64,000 nucleotides of DNA. Origin: Peribacillus simplex NBRC 15720 = DSM 1321. GTDB taxonomy: Bacteria; Bacillota; Bacilli; Bacillales; DSM-1321. The notes beneath the pieces are model-generated. The model was not told the origin of the DNA. It ran no database searches and worked only from the letters and a program-made list of their open reading frames with translations. Location of the stretch: positions 969,501 through 1,033,500 of the forward strand of contig NZ_CP017704.1 of assembly GCF_002243645.1 (NCBI RefSeq), given 5' to 3'. The position numbers and the translations under genes are program-made. Shown piece by piece: positions 8,700 through 17,872 of this stretch. Within the stretch, counting starts at the first letter, position 1; every line of letters begins with the position of its first letter.

Positions 8700-8820
8700 C
8701 ATGCCCCTCCTCTTTGCATCCCACAAATAAGATGAAGTGGAATTTTTCTATTACAACATAAGCTTTTAAGCGGATATAGGATGATCGTAATTATATCCGA
8801 ATCTGCTCTAAGCATGAATT

Positions 8821-9474
8821 TTAATCACTGCTTCTTATCACCATTAATATGCCTTTCTCAAATGAAACATTCCCAGATTCGGAAATTAGTTCATTGCTAA
8901 TGCAAAGCGTCGAACCTATTTCCAAGCTTGCATCATTTAGTGGGTATTTGAAACCCGAAAGAGTAATGCCGGTGACTTCCGCCGTTACAGGGAGCAATGA
9001 CAAGTATTTCTTATCACTCAAAGCAGTGACCTCATATGAACCCGCTGTCTTTACTGTGAATATATTTTGCTGATCAACTATGTATATATCTATATCGCCA
9101 TGATAAGGGAGGACACTTTCTTTTTGGAGCAGCTGGATATTCCCAAGAAAATGGTCCATTCTTCCCCCTGTAGCGCCCAGAATGTGAATTTCATTTGGCT
9201 TTTGCCCTAATGCCCATTTAAATGCGATTTCTAAATCCGTTTCATCCTTTTCCGAAGAATATAGATTGATTTGTTCCAGCCTTTGCTCAATCTTCTTGTA
9301 TTCACCTTCCGAAACTGAATCAAAATCCCCAAAACCGCACTTAGGTTCGATACCTTTTTCAAGCAAGGACAATACTCCCCTATCAACCCCGACCCAAAGA
9401 TCAGTCTTCTCCTTATACCATGTCAGATCCGGCCATAGATATTCAGGACCTCCAGCCATTATACTAATAATCAT
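8821..9474 (-). CDS. thiN: Thiamine pyrophosphokinase
   Basis: ThiN transfers pyrophosphate from ATP to thiamine, making the cofactor directly from salvaged vitamin. The 217-residue protein has IMAGGPEYLWPDL at the start, VGVDRGVLSLLEKGI, GDFDSVSEGE and the SSEKDETDLEIAFKWA motif of the catalytic domain, then LGATGGRMDHFLGN and a C-terminal thiamine-binding beta domain. The ATG at 9474 has only a weak ribosome site (GGATGAT). It follows the rpe terminator, so it is transcribed separately or by read-through. A hairpin without a T-run lies between it and spoVM. Confidence 0.95.
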   Translation of the reverse strand: MIISIMAGGPEYLWPDLTWYKEKTDLWVGVDRGVLSLLEKGIEPKCGFGDFDSVSEGEYKKIEQRLEQINLYSSEKDETDLEIAFKWALGQKPNEIHILGATGGRMDHFLGNIQLLQKESVLPYHGDIDIYIVDQQNIFTVKTAGSYEVTALSDKKYLSLLPVTAEVTGITLSGFKYPLNDASLEIGSTLCISNELISESGNVSFEKGILMVIRSSD

Positions 9475-9507
9475 CTAAATCATCCTTTTCTATATATATT
9501 CAATTGA

Positions 9508-9552
9508 TAAAAAAAGCCGATCACCATCATACGAATATGATAGTGTCGGCTT
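9508..9552 (-). terminator. Terminator after rpe
   Basis: AGCCGACACTATCATA pairs imperfectly with TATGATGGTGATCGGCT around a TTCG tetraloop, then TTTTTTT (minus strand). It closes the long operon running from gmk/priA toward rpe and precedes thiN. Confidence 0.9.
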
Positions 9553-9555
9553 ATA

Positions 9556-10203
9556 TCACTTTCCCCTGATCTTTTGAATCGCTGCGTGTCGATCTTCTTG
9601 ATTATATATTGCCGAGCCGGCCACTAGGACTGTCGCCCCTTGTTCAATACATAGTTTAGCCGTTTCTTCATTTACTCCGCCATCAATCTCTATTTCCAAA
9701 TTCTGATTATACATTCCTGCCATCGCCTTCACTTCGGCAATTTTGGGCAGTACGGATTTAATGAACTTTTGCCCGCCAAACCCCGGATTAACCGTCATCA
9801 ACAATACCATGTCAATATCTTCGATTATAGGTTGGATCAAGGAAGCTGGAGTGGCTGGATTAAGCACCACGCCTGCCTTTACACCAAAAGATTTAATCAA
9901 TTGGATCGTCCGATGCAAATGAGTGCATGCCTCTACATGTACAGTTATATAATCGGCTCCCGCTTTCGCAAAATCTTCGATATAACGATCGGGTTGTTCG
10001 ATCATTAAATGAACATCAAGCGGAAGCTTTGTCACCGGTCGGATAGCCTCGACAATTAGTGAGCCTATCGTAATATTCGGCACGAAATGCCCATCCATGA
10101 CATCTACATGGATTAAATCCGCTCCGCCCCTTTCCACATCAAGAATTTCTTCTCCCAATTTTGCAAAGTTAGCTGATAAAATGGATGGTGCGATTTTAAC
10201 CAT
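9556..10203 (-). CDS. rpe: Ribulose-phosphate 3-epimerase
   Basis: This enzyme interconverts ribulose-5-phosphate and xylulose-5-phosphate in the pentose phosphate pathway. The 215-residue TIM barrel has KIAPSILSANFAKLGEE, HVDVMDGHFVPNITIG, DVHLMIEQPDRY and MTVNPGFGGQKF, which contain the metal-binding His and Asp residues of the family. The ATG at 10203 lies 1 base beyond the rsgA stop, showing tight coupling. A strong terminator follows. Confidence 0.97.
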   Translation of the reverse strand: MVKIAPSILSANFAKLGEEILDVERGGADLIHVDVMDGHFVPNITIGSLIVEAIRPVTKLPLDVHLMIEQPDRYIEDFAKAGADYITVHVEACTHLHRTIQLIKSFGVKAGVVLNPATPASLIQPIIEDIDMVLLMTVNPGFGGQKFIKSVLPKIAEVKAMAGMYNQNLEIEIDGGVNEETAKLCIEQGATVLVAGSAIYNQEDRHAAIQKIRGK

Positions 10204-10204
10204 T

Positions 10205-11086
10205 TTAATACCTCGGCTTTCTATCTCTGATTTCTTCTAAGAATTGCATATAATGCTCATATCGATAACGGGGAATTTCCCCGGTATCAACCGCTTCCTT
10301 CACTGCACACTTCGGTTCTTTATCATGAAGGCAGGCCCGGAATTTACAGTCTTCCCCATGCTTATGCATTTCCGGGAAGCAATAGGATAACCGTTCAGCT
10401 TCCATTTCCATGAATTCGAGTGAACTGAATCCTGGAGTATCCGCGACAAGTCCAGAGCCAATATGAATCAATTCAACGTGACGGGTGGTATGCTTCCCAC
10501 GTCCGAGGTGTGAAGAAATATCATCCGTCTTTAAAGCCAATTCAGGATTGATTGCATTCAGCAAAGACGATTTCCCAACGCCGGACTGACCTGCAAATAC
10601 ACTGGTTTTTCCTTCTAAATACGGCACCAGTTCTTCAATTCCTCCTGCGGTAACTGAAGATGTCTCCAGTACAGTATAGCCAAGTTTCTGATAGTCCTTG
10701 ATATACTGAGACAATTTCTTTTGGTTTTCAGCAGTAACCAAGTCCAGTTTCGTCACGACGATAATGGGTTCGATTTCGTTATCTTCGATCAGTACGAGAA
10801 ATCGATCAAGCAAGGCTGGACTGAAATCAGGTTCCACTGCCGAAAAGACAAGGATTGCCTGGTCTACATTTGAGATTTGCGGACGTATCAATTCATTCTT
10901 TCGCGGTTTTATTTCGGTCACGGTTCCGTCCGTTTTATTTTCCGCTTCAAAAACCACATAATCACCCACAAGTGGCGTTACCTTATTCTTCCTGAACACT
11001 CCCCGTCCGCGGCATTGATATACCTCTTCACCATCAAGGACATAATAAAATCCACTTAATGCTTTGATAATTTTTCCTTCGGGCAT
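10205..11086 (-). CDS. rsgA: Ribosome small-subunit biogenesis GTPase RsgA (CpgA/YloQ)
   Basis: RsgA is a circularly permuted GTPase that checks late 30S subunit maturation. From the ATG at 11086 (293 residues) there is an N-terminal OB fold, G4 TKLD (112-115) before G1 GQSGVGKS (166-173) and G3 DTPG (216-219), then a zinc knuckle with Cys247, Cys252, His254 and Cys260. A GTG two codons upstream is in frame but only one base from the AGGAG ribosome site, so it is rejected. It follows prkC, and its B. subtilis homologue is a PrkC substrate, which fits the neighbourhood. Confidence 0.96.
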   Translation of the reverse strand: MPEGKIIKALSGFYYVLDGEEVYQCRGRGVFRKNKVTPLVGDYVVFEAENKTDGTVTEIKPRKNELIRPQISNVDQAILVFSAVEPDFSPALLDRFLVLIEDNEIEPIIVVTKLDLVTAENQKKLSQYIKDYQKLGYTVLETSSVTAGGIEELVPYLEGKTSVFAGQSGVGKSSLLNAINPELALKTDDISSHLGRGKHTTRHVELIHIGSGLVADTPGFSSLEFMEMEAERLSYCFPEMHKHGEDCKFRACLHDKEPKCAVKEAVDTGEIPRYRYEHYMQFLEEIRDRKPRY

Positions 11087-11109
11087 AACCACACTCCTAA
11101 TTATTAGAT

Positions 11110-13143
11110 TTATTCTGGATAAGAGACGGCTTGGTCGATGATGACCTGATTGTCCCGCATGACTTTATATCCTGCTTTCTTATCCGGGGAAACCATTAAT
11201 TCGATCGTTCTCTTGGCATTTTCCACGATAAAGAATGTTTCTTTGGGCTCCGTCATGCTATTATTGATATCCTCAATGAAAATTTGTATTTTTTGCGCTT
11301 TGCCTGGTTCAACCGGATCATACTCGATTTTGACTTCCTCCGTTACACTCTTAGGAGGAATCTCTTCTTTCCCTTTTGAAAGGACTACTTTCACAGTACT
11401 GCCCTTTTCCACCTTCGTGGCAGGTTCCGGTGACTGGGAAATGACAAGCCCCTCTGCTACGGAATCATCATAGACTTTTTCTTCGACCTCAACCTTTATT
11501 CCACTCTCACTTGAATAATCATTAAGGCCAGTTTCATTGAACCCCGTTAAGTTCTTCAAGCTAAGCAGATCTTCCCCTTTACTGACCGTTAACTCAAGCT
11601 CCGTTTCGGATGGTACGACTCCAGTGGCACCCGAAGGCGATTGTTCTATGATCGTGCCGGCAGCACTGTCATCATATTTTTCAGTCACGCTTATGTTTTT
11701 GAATCCCATTTTTTCAAGCAGGGATTTAACATCCGAGTAGTCTCGGCCTTCATAGCTAGACAATGAAATCGTCTCTTTACCAATGCTTTCATAAATATCG
11801 ATTTCTGCGCCTTCCTTGACCGTCTTACCTTCCTTAGGATTGGTTTTGATTACAAGACCAGCTTCAACCTCTTCATCTTCAATCTTGATCGTTTCTCCAA
11901 TTTCCAATTTCAATTCAAGCAGATCAGTAATGGCATCATCCAATTCTTTCCCTTTAAGGTCAGGGATCGTCACTTCCTTCGAAACAAGGAGGGGAGGTAC
12001 AACAGTGACAGATAAAACAGCAAGCAGGGCGAGAACTAAAAAGGTGGTCACCAAGATAGCAGGCATGTTCTTTCGTTTTTTACCTTTGTGTTCCGACTTA
12101 TTTTTTTGTTTCTTCTGTTTCTTTTGTTTTTTCTGTTTCTTTTTCGATTTACTCTCTGCTTCTGATTCACTTTCTTCTTCGTCCGCATAGACTAATGTAT
12201 TTTTTTCAGGACCCCTAATGATTGTCTCATCGATGCTTGAAAGCTGATCATCCGTTATGACGGGGATGGCTTTTGTTGCATCATGATCTTCGGGAATCGC
12301 AAAAGGCAGTTCATTTGAACGCTCCGGATTAAGCGACGTCCGCATATCATCTTCCATTGAGTCCACGCTCTCATAGCGGTAATATGAATCTTTGGCTGTC
12401 GCTTTCAAGATAATATTTTCCACACTCTGAGGTATTTCAGAGTTCCAGCGTTTTGGCGAAGGAGTTTCCGATTGTAAATGTTTAAGAGCTATCGAAACGG
12501 CTGATTCACCAGAAAAAGGCAATCTCCCCGTCAACAATTCAAACATGACGATGCCAAGTGAATAAATGTCCGATTTCTTATTGGCCATACCGCCTCTGGC
12601 CTGTTCAGGAGATAAATAATGAACCGAGCCCAAGACTGCGTTGGTCTGCGTTATGTTTGTTGCACTTAGGGCCAATGCAATTCCAAAGTCCGTAATCTTG
12701 ACGGTTCCTTCTTTATCAATCAAAATGTTCTGTGGCTTGATGTCACGATGGATGATCCCATTATGATGGGCATGGGAAATCGCTGCCGTGATTTGTTTCA
12801 TGATATCCAAGGCTTCATCAATTGGAATTGGATAATATTTTTGTATGTATTGCTTAAGTGTGAAACCGTCCACGTATTCCATTACAATATAATAGATGGA
12901 ATCTTCTTCACCAACATCATAAATACTTACGATATTCGGATGGGCCAAACTGGTTGCCGATTGGGCTTCCCGATTGAAGCGCTTGATGAACTCTTCGTCA
13001 TTATTAAAATCCATGCGAAGGATTTTCAATGCAACATCCCTATCTAAGATCATATCCCTTGCAAGATAAACATTCGCCATACCGCCGCCGCCGACCATCT
13101 CGATCAGTTTATAGCGGCCGTTGATTCTTCTACCAATCAACAT
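11110..13143 (-). CDS. prkC: Serine/threonine protein kinase PrkC with PASTA domains
   Basis: A membrane kinase that senses muropeptides/lipid II and controls germination, wall and translation factors in Bacillus. The 677 residues comprise a kinase domain with GGGGMANVY (18-26), VALK Lys40, HRDIKPQN (132-139), DFG (152-154) and a Thr-rich activation loop (162-167); a Lys/Gln-rich linker (333-358); one membrane helix (about 361-387); three PASTA repeats (388-457, 458-525, 526-592) and a C-terminal beta domain. The start overlaps no gene but lies 5 bases after the prpC stop. PrpC is the matching phosphatase. Confidence 0.97.
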   Translation of the reverse strand: MLIGRRINGRYKLIEMVGGGGMANVYLARDMILDRDVALKILRMDFNNDEEFIKRFNREAQSATSLAHPNIVSIYDVGEEDSIYYIVMEYVDGFTLKQYIQKYYPIPIDEALDIMKQITAAISHAHHNGIIHRDIKPQNILIDKEGTVKITDFGIALALSATNITQTNAVLGSVHYLSPEQARGGMANKKSDIYSLGIVMFELLTGRLPFSGESAVSIALKHLQSETPSPKRWNSEIPQSVENIILKATAKDSYYRYESVDSMEDDMRTSLNPERSNELPFAIPEDHDATKAIPVITDDQLSSIDETIIRGPEKNTLVYADEEESESEAESKSKKKQKKQKKQKKQKNKSEHKGKKRKNMPAILVTTFLVLALLAVLSVTVVPPLLVSKEVTIPDLKGKELDDAITDLLELKLEIGETIKIEDEEVEAGLVIKTNPKEGKTVKEGAEIDIYESIGKETISLSSYEGRDYSDVKSLLEKMGFKNISVTEKYDDSAAGTIIEQSPSGATGVVPSETELELTVSKGEDLLSLKNLTGFNETGLNDYSSESGIKVEVEEKVYDDSVAEGLVISQSPEPATKVEKGSTVKVVLSKGKEEIPPKSVTEEVKIEYDPVEPGKAQKIQIFIEDINNSMTEPKETFFIVENAKRTIELMVSPDKKAGYKVMRDNQVIIDQAVSYPE

Positions 13144-13148
13144 TCAAT

Positions 13149-13898
13149 TCACCTGCTTTCACTTTCTTCAGTAAATTGAACAAGCACAAGTGTGATATTA
13201 TCTTCCCCACCGTAGTGATTGGCCTTATCTATTAATGAATTCGCCATCTCTTCAAGTGGCCGTCCATTGGTTATCGTTTCTTCCAGTTCCTGTTCACTTA
13301 CTTTATTCGTCAAACCATCCGAACAAAGCAATAGTAAATCATTTTCTTCGAAGATGACCGTCAAAATGTCCATTTCCACTTGCATTTCTGTCCCCAAGGC
13401 TCGTAATAAAACATTTTTCCGTGGATGGTTTTCTGCATCTTCCTTCGAAATCTGCCCGGAACGGACCAATTCGTTAACAAGTGAATGATCTTCCGTGACC
13501 TGCTTAAAACCGCTCTCATTATACAAATAACATCGGCTGTCCCCGATGTTGGCAATGGTAGCAAACTTGTCGGTGCAAATGGCTGCAACAATGGTGGTCC
13601 CCATGCCTTTACATTCCGTATTCGCTTCTGCATGTTCAAAAAGCAACTGATTGACCAAGAAGATTTGCTGCTTCAGCCAACCCTCGGCATCATTTGCCGT
13701 TTCGATACCGGCGGATACTTCCCAGCCCTTTTTCAGAAGGTCTATCGTCATTGCACTGGCTACATCCCCGGCACGGTGGCCGCCCATGCCATCTGCAACG
13801 ATGGCAAGGCGAACGCCTTCCGAGTTCTTAAAGATCCCGCCATTATCTTCATTATGCTGGCGGACTTTTCCACGGTCTGTCTTAAATATTGCCCTCAT
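13149..13898 (-). CDS. prpC: PPM-family protein Ser/Thr phosphatase PrpC
   Basis: PrpC reverses PrkC phosphorylation. The 249-residue PP2C-type protein has KVRQHNEDN with metal ligands Glu17/Asp18, ADGMGGH (35-41), NIGDSRCYLY, and LLLLCSDGLTN and EDNITLVLV toward the end. The ATG at 13898 is chosen: it starts MRAIFKTDRGKVRQ like the family and AGGTGA, within the rlmN stop, is its ribosome site. A longer frame to 13964 runs inside rlmN and is not credible. It lies 4 bases after rlmN and 5 before prkC. Confidence 0.96.
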   Translation of the reverse strand: MRAIFKTDRGKVRQHNEDNGGIFKNSEGVRLAIVADGMGGHRAGDVASAMTIDLLKKGWEVSAGIETANDAEGWLKQQIFLVNQLLFEHAEANTECKGMGTTIVAAICTDKFATIANIGDSRCYLYNESGFKQVTEDHSLVNELVRSGQISKEDAENHPRKNVLLRALGTEMQVEMDILTVIFEENDLLLLCSDGLTNKVSEQELEETITNGRPLEEMANSLIDKANHYGGEDNITLVLVQFTEESESR

Positions 13899-13902
13899 AG
13901 GG

Positions 13903-14997
13903 TCACCTCGTCTCTTCTTTGCGCTCCTTGGCCCGAAGCTGGCCGCAGGCTGCGTCAATATCACTGCCTTGTTCCCTTCGGATCGTTACATTAATGCCGC
14001 GCTTCTTCAATGTTTTTTCAAACTCAAAAATTTGGTCCCGAGGTGTACGTACATAGTTGCGTTCAGGTACATAGTTAACCGGTATTAAGTTGACATGGCA
14101 TTTTATCCCGGTTATTAAATTTGCTAATTCTTCTGCGTGCTCCACTGTATCATTTTCGCCACCGAATAGACCATATTCAAAACTTACACGGCGACCTGTT
14201 TTTTCTGTATAGTATTTGATGGCTTCAATCAAGTCAGGAAGTTTGTAGGCCTTATTGATCGGCATCAATTTACTTCTCAATTCCGTGTTCGGTGCATGAA
14301 GGGAAACAGCAAAGTTTATTTGCATGCTTTCTTCGGCAAACTTATAGATTTTAGGTATGATTCCACTTGTGGAAACGGTAATATGACGAGCCCCGATGTT
14401 CAAGCCCTTTTCATGGTTTATATTCTTCAGGAATGACATCATATTGTCATAGTTATCAAACGGTTCACCGATTCCCATGATAACGACAGAACTAACACGT
14501 TCTTCCGATTCGTCAAGTGCTTGCTGAACTTTAACGACCTGGGCAACAATTTCCCCTGATTCAAGATTCCGCTTTAAACCGCCAAGTGTCGACGCACAGA
14601 ATGTACAGCCAATTCTGCAGCCTACCTGCGTTGTCACGCAAATGGAGTTTCCGTATTCATGGCGCATCAACACCGTTTCAATCGAATACCCATCATGGAG
14701 TTCAAATAAAAACTTTATGGTCCCGTCATTTGACGTTTGCTGAATCAACGTTTTCAATGTTGTGAAGGTGAATTGTGATTCCAGCTTATCCCGTAATGTT
14801 TTCGAAAGGTTGGACATATCTTCAAAACTGGAGACACGCTTTTTATAAAGCCAGTCATATACTTGATCGGCCCGGAATGCCTTCTCTCCATTTTGAATAA
14901 GCCATTCTTTAATTTGGTGAAGCTCTAATGAGTAGATCGATGGTTTTTCTGGTGTCGTGTCTTTTCTTACTCTTGATGATTTAGTGATTTCTGCCAT
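13903..14997 (-). CDS. rlmN: Dual-specificity 23S rRNA/tRNA adenine-C2 methyltransferase RlmN
   Basis: RlmN is a radical-SAM enzyme methylating A2503 of 23S rRNA and A37 of some tRNAs. The 364-residue protein has the CxxxCxxC cluster motif (Cys127, 131, 134), the SAM-binding [10 protein letters not shown] segment, and a C-terminal cysteine in DIDAACGQL that serves in catalysis in the family. The start ATG shares one base with the rsmB stop (TAATG). It stands among genes for translation (rsmB, fmt, def). Confidence 0.97.
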   Translation of the reverse strand: MAEITKSSRVRKDTTPEKPSIYSLELHQIKEWLIQNGEKAFRADQVYDWLYKKRVSSFEDMSNLSKTLRDKLESQFTFTTLKTLIQQTSNDGTIKFLFELHDGYSIETVLMRHEYGNSICVTTQVGCRIGCTFCASTLGGLKRNLESGEIVAQVVKVQQALDESEERVSSVVIMGIGEPFDNYDNMMSFLKNINHEKGLNIGARHITVSTSGIIPKIYKFAEESMQINFAVSLHAPNTELRSKLMPINKAYKLPDLIEAIKYYTEKTGRRVSFEYGLFGGENDTVEHAEELANLITGIKCHVNLIPVNYVPERNYVRTPRDQIFEFEKTLKKRGINVTIRREQGSDIDAACGQLRAKERKEETR

Positions 14998-16349
14998 TAC
15001 AGCACCTTCTTTCTAAAACTCGCAATAAAGAATCCGTCACTGCTAAAATATTGCGGAAAAACTTGCAGCGTATGACCCTCGATAAATGGCTGAACGCTTT
15101 CAGGCATTCTTGTGGACAAGGTTGCATCGCTTTCAAAATCCGGATGGCTTTCCAAAAATGCTGCAGCGACTTTTTCATTTTCTTCTTTATCCACCGTACA
15201 GGTACTATATACTAACCTCCCGCCTTGCTTAACAAGCGGGGCAGCTGATTCCAATAATTGTTTTTGTATACTTGAGAGTTTCATTATATCATCTTTTGTT
15301 TTAGTGTACTTTACATCAGGCTTCCGGCGCATGACTCCCAACCCGGAACATGGTGCATCGATCAGGACCCTGTCAAACCCTTCCTTATTAAAGTGTTCTT
15401 GCACTTTTCTGCTATCAAGGGCCATTGTCTTAATGTTGTTTCTGAGTTTCAGGCGCTCCGCCTGCTCTTTTATGAGCTTGACCTTATGCTCATGAAGGTC
15501 GAGCGCATATACTTGTCCAGTGGTCAAACCTTCTGCGATATGTGTCGTTTTCCCTCCAGGTGCAGCACAGCAATCAAGTACAGCATCATTTTCATTCGCA
15601 CCCAATGCATGTGCAACAAGCATTGAACTCTCGTCCTGAATCGATAAATACCCCAATTTATAGCTTTCTGAATGAGCAAGATTCCCTTTATAACTGACGA
15701 TTGCTTCGGGAACGACTTCACTTGCTTCAACATCATATCCTTCTTCAGTTAATATGCTGATTAGTTCAGAGCGTGAAATCTTCTTTAAATTAACCCGTCC
15801 TGTCTGTAATGGTGCGGTTAAGTTTATTTCACACATTTCCTTGGTTTTTTCATAACCAAATTGCTCCACCCAACGCTTGACCAACCAAATTGGATGACTC
15901 ACTTCTATGGAAAGCCGTTCCATATCATCTTTAATATCATCTAAAGAAGGAACACCATTTCTTTGAATATTACGAAGCACACCATTTACCATCGAAGATG
16001 TACCCTTGTGTCCGCGCTTTTTGGAAATTTCGACAGCCTCGAATATGATTGCATGATCAGGCACTTTATCTAAATAGACCATTTGATAAACGGAAAGTCT
16101 GAGTAAGTTGATGACCCAGCTTTGCGTTTTTTTAGGTTGTTTAATATACGGGCTCAAATAATAATCCAAAGTCATCTTCCGCTGTATGGTACCGTAGCTT
16201 ATTTCTGTAAGCAAACCGCTGTCCACGACGGATAACTGGTGCTTTTTAATCAAGTTGTTCAATAATAGGTTACTGTAGGATTGGTTTTTCTCTACAGATT
16301 CCAAAATATCGAGAGCGATTTCACGTACTCCCTTTTTAGTTTGCTTCAT
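14997..16349 (-). CDS. rsmB: 16S rRNA m5C967 methyltransferase RsmB
   Basis: A 450-residue protein with an N-terminal NusB-like RNA-binding domain ([19 protein letters not shown]..., about 1-130) and a C-terminal Rossmann methyltransferase with [16 protein letters not shown] (SAM site), [15 protein letters not shown] and the catalytic [12 protein letters not shown] motif. It methylates C967 of 16S rRNA (E. coli numbering). The ATG at 16349 follows AGGAGAACAG, and the gene overlaps the end of fmt by 14 bases. It is in the def-fmt-rsmB-rlmN order known from B. subtilis. Confidence 0.97.
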   Translation of the reverse strand: MKQTKKGVREIALDILESVEKNQSYSNLLLNNLIKKHQLSVVDSGLLTEISYGTIQRKMTLDYYLSPYIKQPKKTQSWVINLLRLSVYQMVYLDKVPDHAIIFEAVEISKKRGHKGTSSMVNGVLRNIQRNGVPSLDDIKDDMERLSIEVSHPIWLVKRWVEQFGYEKTKEMCEINLTAPLQTGRVNLKKISRSELISILTEEGYDVEASEVVPEAIVSYKGNLAHSESYKLGYLSIQDESSMLVAHALGANENDAVLDCCAAPGGKTTHIAEGLTTGQVYALDLHEHKVKLIKEQAERLKLRNNIKTMALDSRKVQEHFNKEGFDRVLIDAPCSGLGVMRRKPDVKYTKTKDDIMKLSSIQKQLLESAAPLVKQGGRLVYSTCTVDKEENEKVAAAFLESHPDFESDATLSTRMPESVQPFIEGHTLQVFPQYFSSDGFFIASFRKKVL

Positions 16350-17295
16350 TCTGTTCTCCTAACTTCATGCCTGCTTTAATGAACGACCCGGCTCCGCGCA
16401 AGTAATCTTTCGCCGGCATTTTTTTCTTTCCTGAAGGCTGCAGTTCTGTCACTAGTATTGCCGTCTCGTTGCCTGTCGAAACGATGAAACCATCATTTTG
16501 TACATCAAGGACCGTGCCCGGCAAGGCCTGTTTGCCGTCTTCTAGTTTCTTTACTTGCCAAATTTTCAAAATGGAACCGTCTAAGGTTGTATAAGCAACA
16601 GGCCAAGGATTCAGGCCGCGTACATGGTTATAGATGTCTTCCCCTGATTTCGACCAGTCGATTTTTTCCTGCGACCGTTTGATGTTAGGTGCAAAAGACG
16701 CTTTAGCCTCATCTTGCTTGATCGCCTGTAACTCCTCATTTATAAGTTTCGGAAGTGTCTCTGCAAGTAAATCCGACCCTATCTTACTTAATTTATCATG
16801 CAGTGTACCGACATTGTCTTCTTCCTCTATAGTAACTTCCGCCTGAGTCAATATATCACCGGCATCCAATTTTTCCGCCATATACATGATGGTTATCCCA
16901 GTCTTTTCTTTCCCCTGTAAAATGGAATAATGAATGGGCGCCCCTCCACGCAGTTCAGGAAGCAGGGAGGCGTGTACATTAATACAACCGTACTTAGGGG
17001 CATCCAACAATTCATTCGGTAGGATTTGTCCGAAAGCCGCCGTCACCACTAAGTCAGCATTCAATGCAATGATCTTTTCAAGTTCTTCTTTTTCACGGAT
17101 TCTTTCGGGCTGATAAACGGGAATCCCCTGCTTTTCGGCTTCTACCTTAACTGGCGGCGGCGTTAGCACCTTTTTGCGGCCTACTGGACGATCGGGCTGT
17201 GTGACAACAGCGATCACATCATACCCTTCATCAATGATTCTTTTCAATACCGGCACTGAAAAGTCCGGTGTACCCATAAAAATAATTTTTGTCAT
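16336..17295 (-). CDS. fmt: Methionyl-tRNA formyltransferase
   Basis: Fmt formylates initiator Met-tRNA using 10-formyl-THF. The 319-residue protein has [45 protein letters not shown] carried in the catalytic core (Asn, His and Asp of the family), and a C-terminal tRNA-binding domain. Its start overlaps the def stop as ATGA, so the formylation and deformylation genes are translationally coupled. Confidence 0.97.
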   Translation of the reverse strand: MTKIIFMGTPDFSVPVLKRIIDEGYDVIAVVTQPDRPVGRKKVLTPPPVKVEAEKQGIPVYQPERIREKEELEKIIALNADLVVTAAFGQILPNELLDAPKYGCINVHASLLPELRGGAPIHYSILQGKEKTGITIMYMAEKLDAGDILTQAEVTIEEEDNVGTLHDKLSKIGSDLLAETLPKLINEELQAIKQDEAKASFAPNIKRSQEKIDWSKSGEDIYNHVRGLNPWPVAYTTLDGSILKIWQVKKLEDGKQALPGTVLDVQNDGFIVSTGNETAILVTELQPSGKKKMPAKDYLRGAGSFIKAGMKLGEQNEAN

Positions 17296-17777
17296 TCTTC
17301 TCCAAACCTTTCTAACTCTTCTTCCGAAATATACCGGGAAACCTTACTTGTAAATAAAACTCCTTGCAGATGATCGATTTCGTGCTGAAGGGCCCTTGCG
17401 AGGAAATCTTCCGCTTCTATCTCGAAAAAAGATCCTTTTCGGTCTTGTGCCCGGACCTTGACACGGTATGGACGCGATACTTCACCATATAAACTCGGGA
17501 AGCTCAAGCATCCTTCAACACCTGTCTGTTCGCCATCCATTTCCACCACTTCCGGATTAATCAGTTCGATTGCACCTGATCCTTCCTCTATTTCAACGAC
17601 GGCCACTTGCTTTTTCACGCCAACCTGAGGTGCTGCAAGTCCAACGCCATCCGCCTCCACCATCGTTTCATACATGTTATTTAACAGCTTTGCCAACTTT
17701 TTATCAAAACTTGTTACTTTATCGCATTTTTGTTGTAAAATTTTTTCAGGAAACAAGACAATCGGTAAAATAGCCAA
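17292..17777 (-). CDS. def: Peptide deformylase
   Basis: Def removes formyl groups from nascent proteins. All three motifs are present: [18 protein letters not shown] (metal Cys) and HEIDH (metal histidines and catalytic Glu). The most likely start is TTG at 17777, giving 161 residues starting [12 protein letters not shown], close to the 160 of B. subtilis DefA. AGGAGG lies 12 bases upstream, slightly far. An ATT at 17780 would be nearer but is a very rare start. The frame stays open for another 28 codons upstream to an ATG, but that part lacks homology and lies before the ribosome site. It overlaps fmt by 4 bases. Confidence 0.93.
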   Translation of the reverse strand: MAILPIVLFPEKILQQKCDKVTSFDKKLAKLLNNMYETMVEADGVGLAAPQVGVKKQVAVVEIEEGSGAIELINPEVVEMDGEQTGVEGCLSFPSLYGEVSRPYRVKVRAQDRKGSFFEIEAEDFLARALQHEIDHLQGVLFTSKVSRYISEEELERFGEE

Positions 17778-17872
17778 AATTAAAGGTACCCTCCTAGATA
17801 TGAAAAACAACACTTCATTATATAAAAACGCAAGCTGTAACAGCTCGCGGTAATCATCCATCTCTTAAACAA

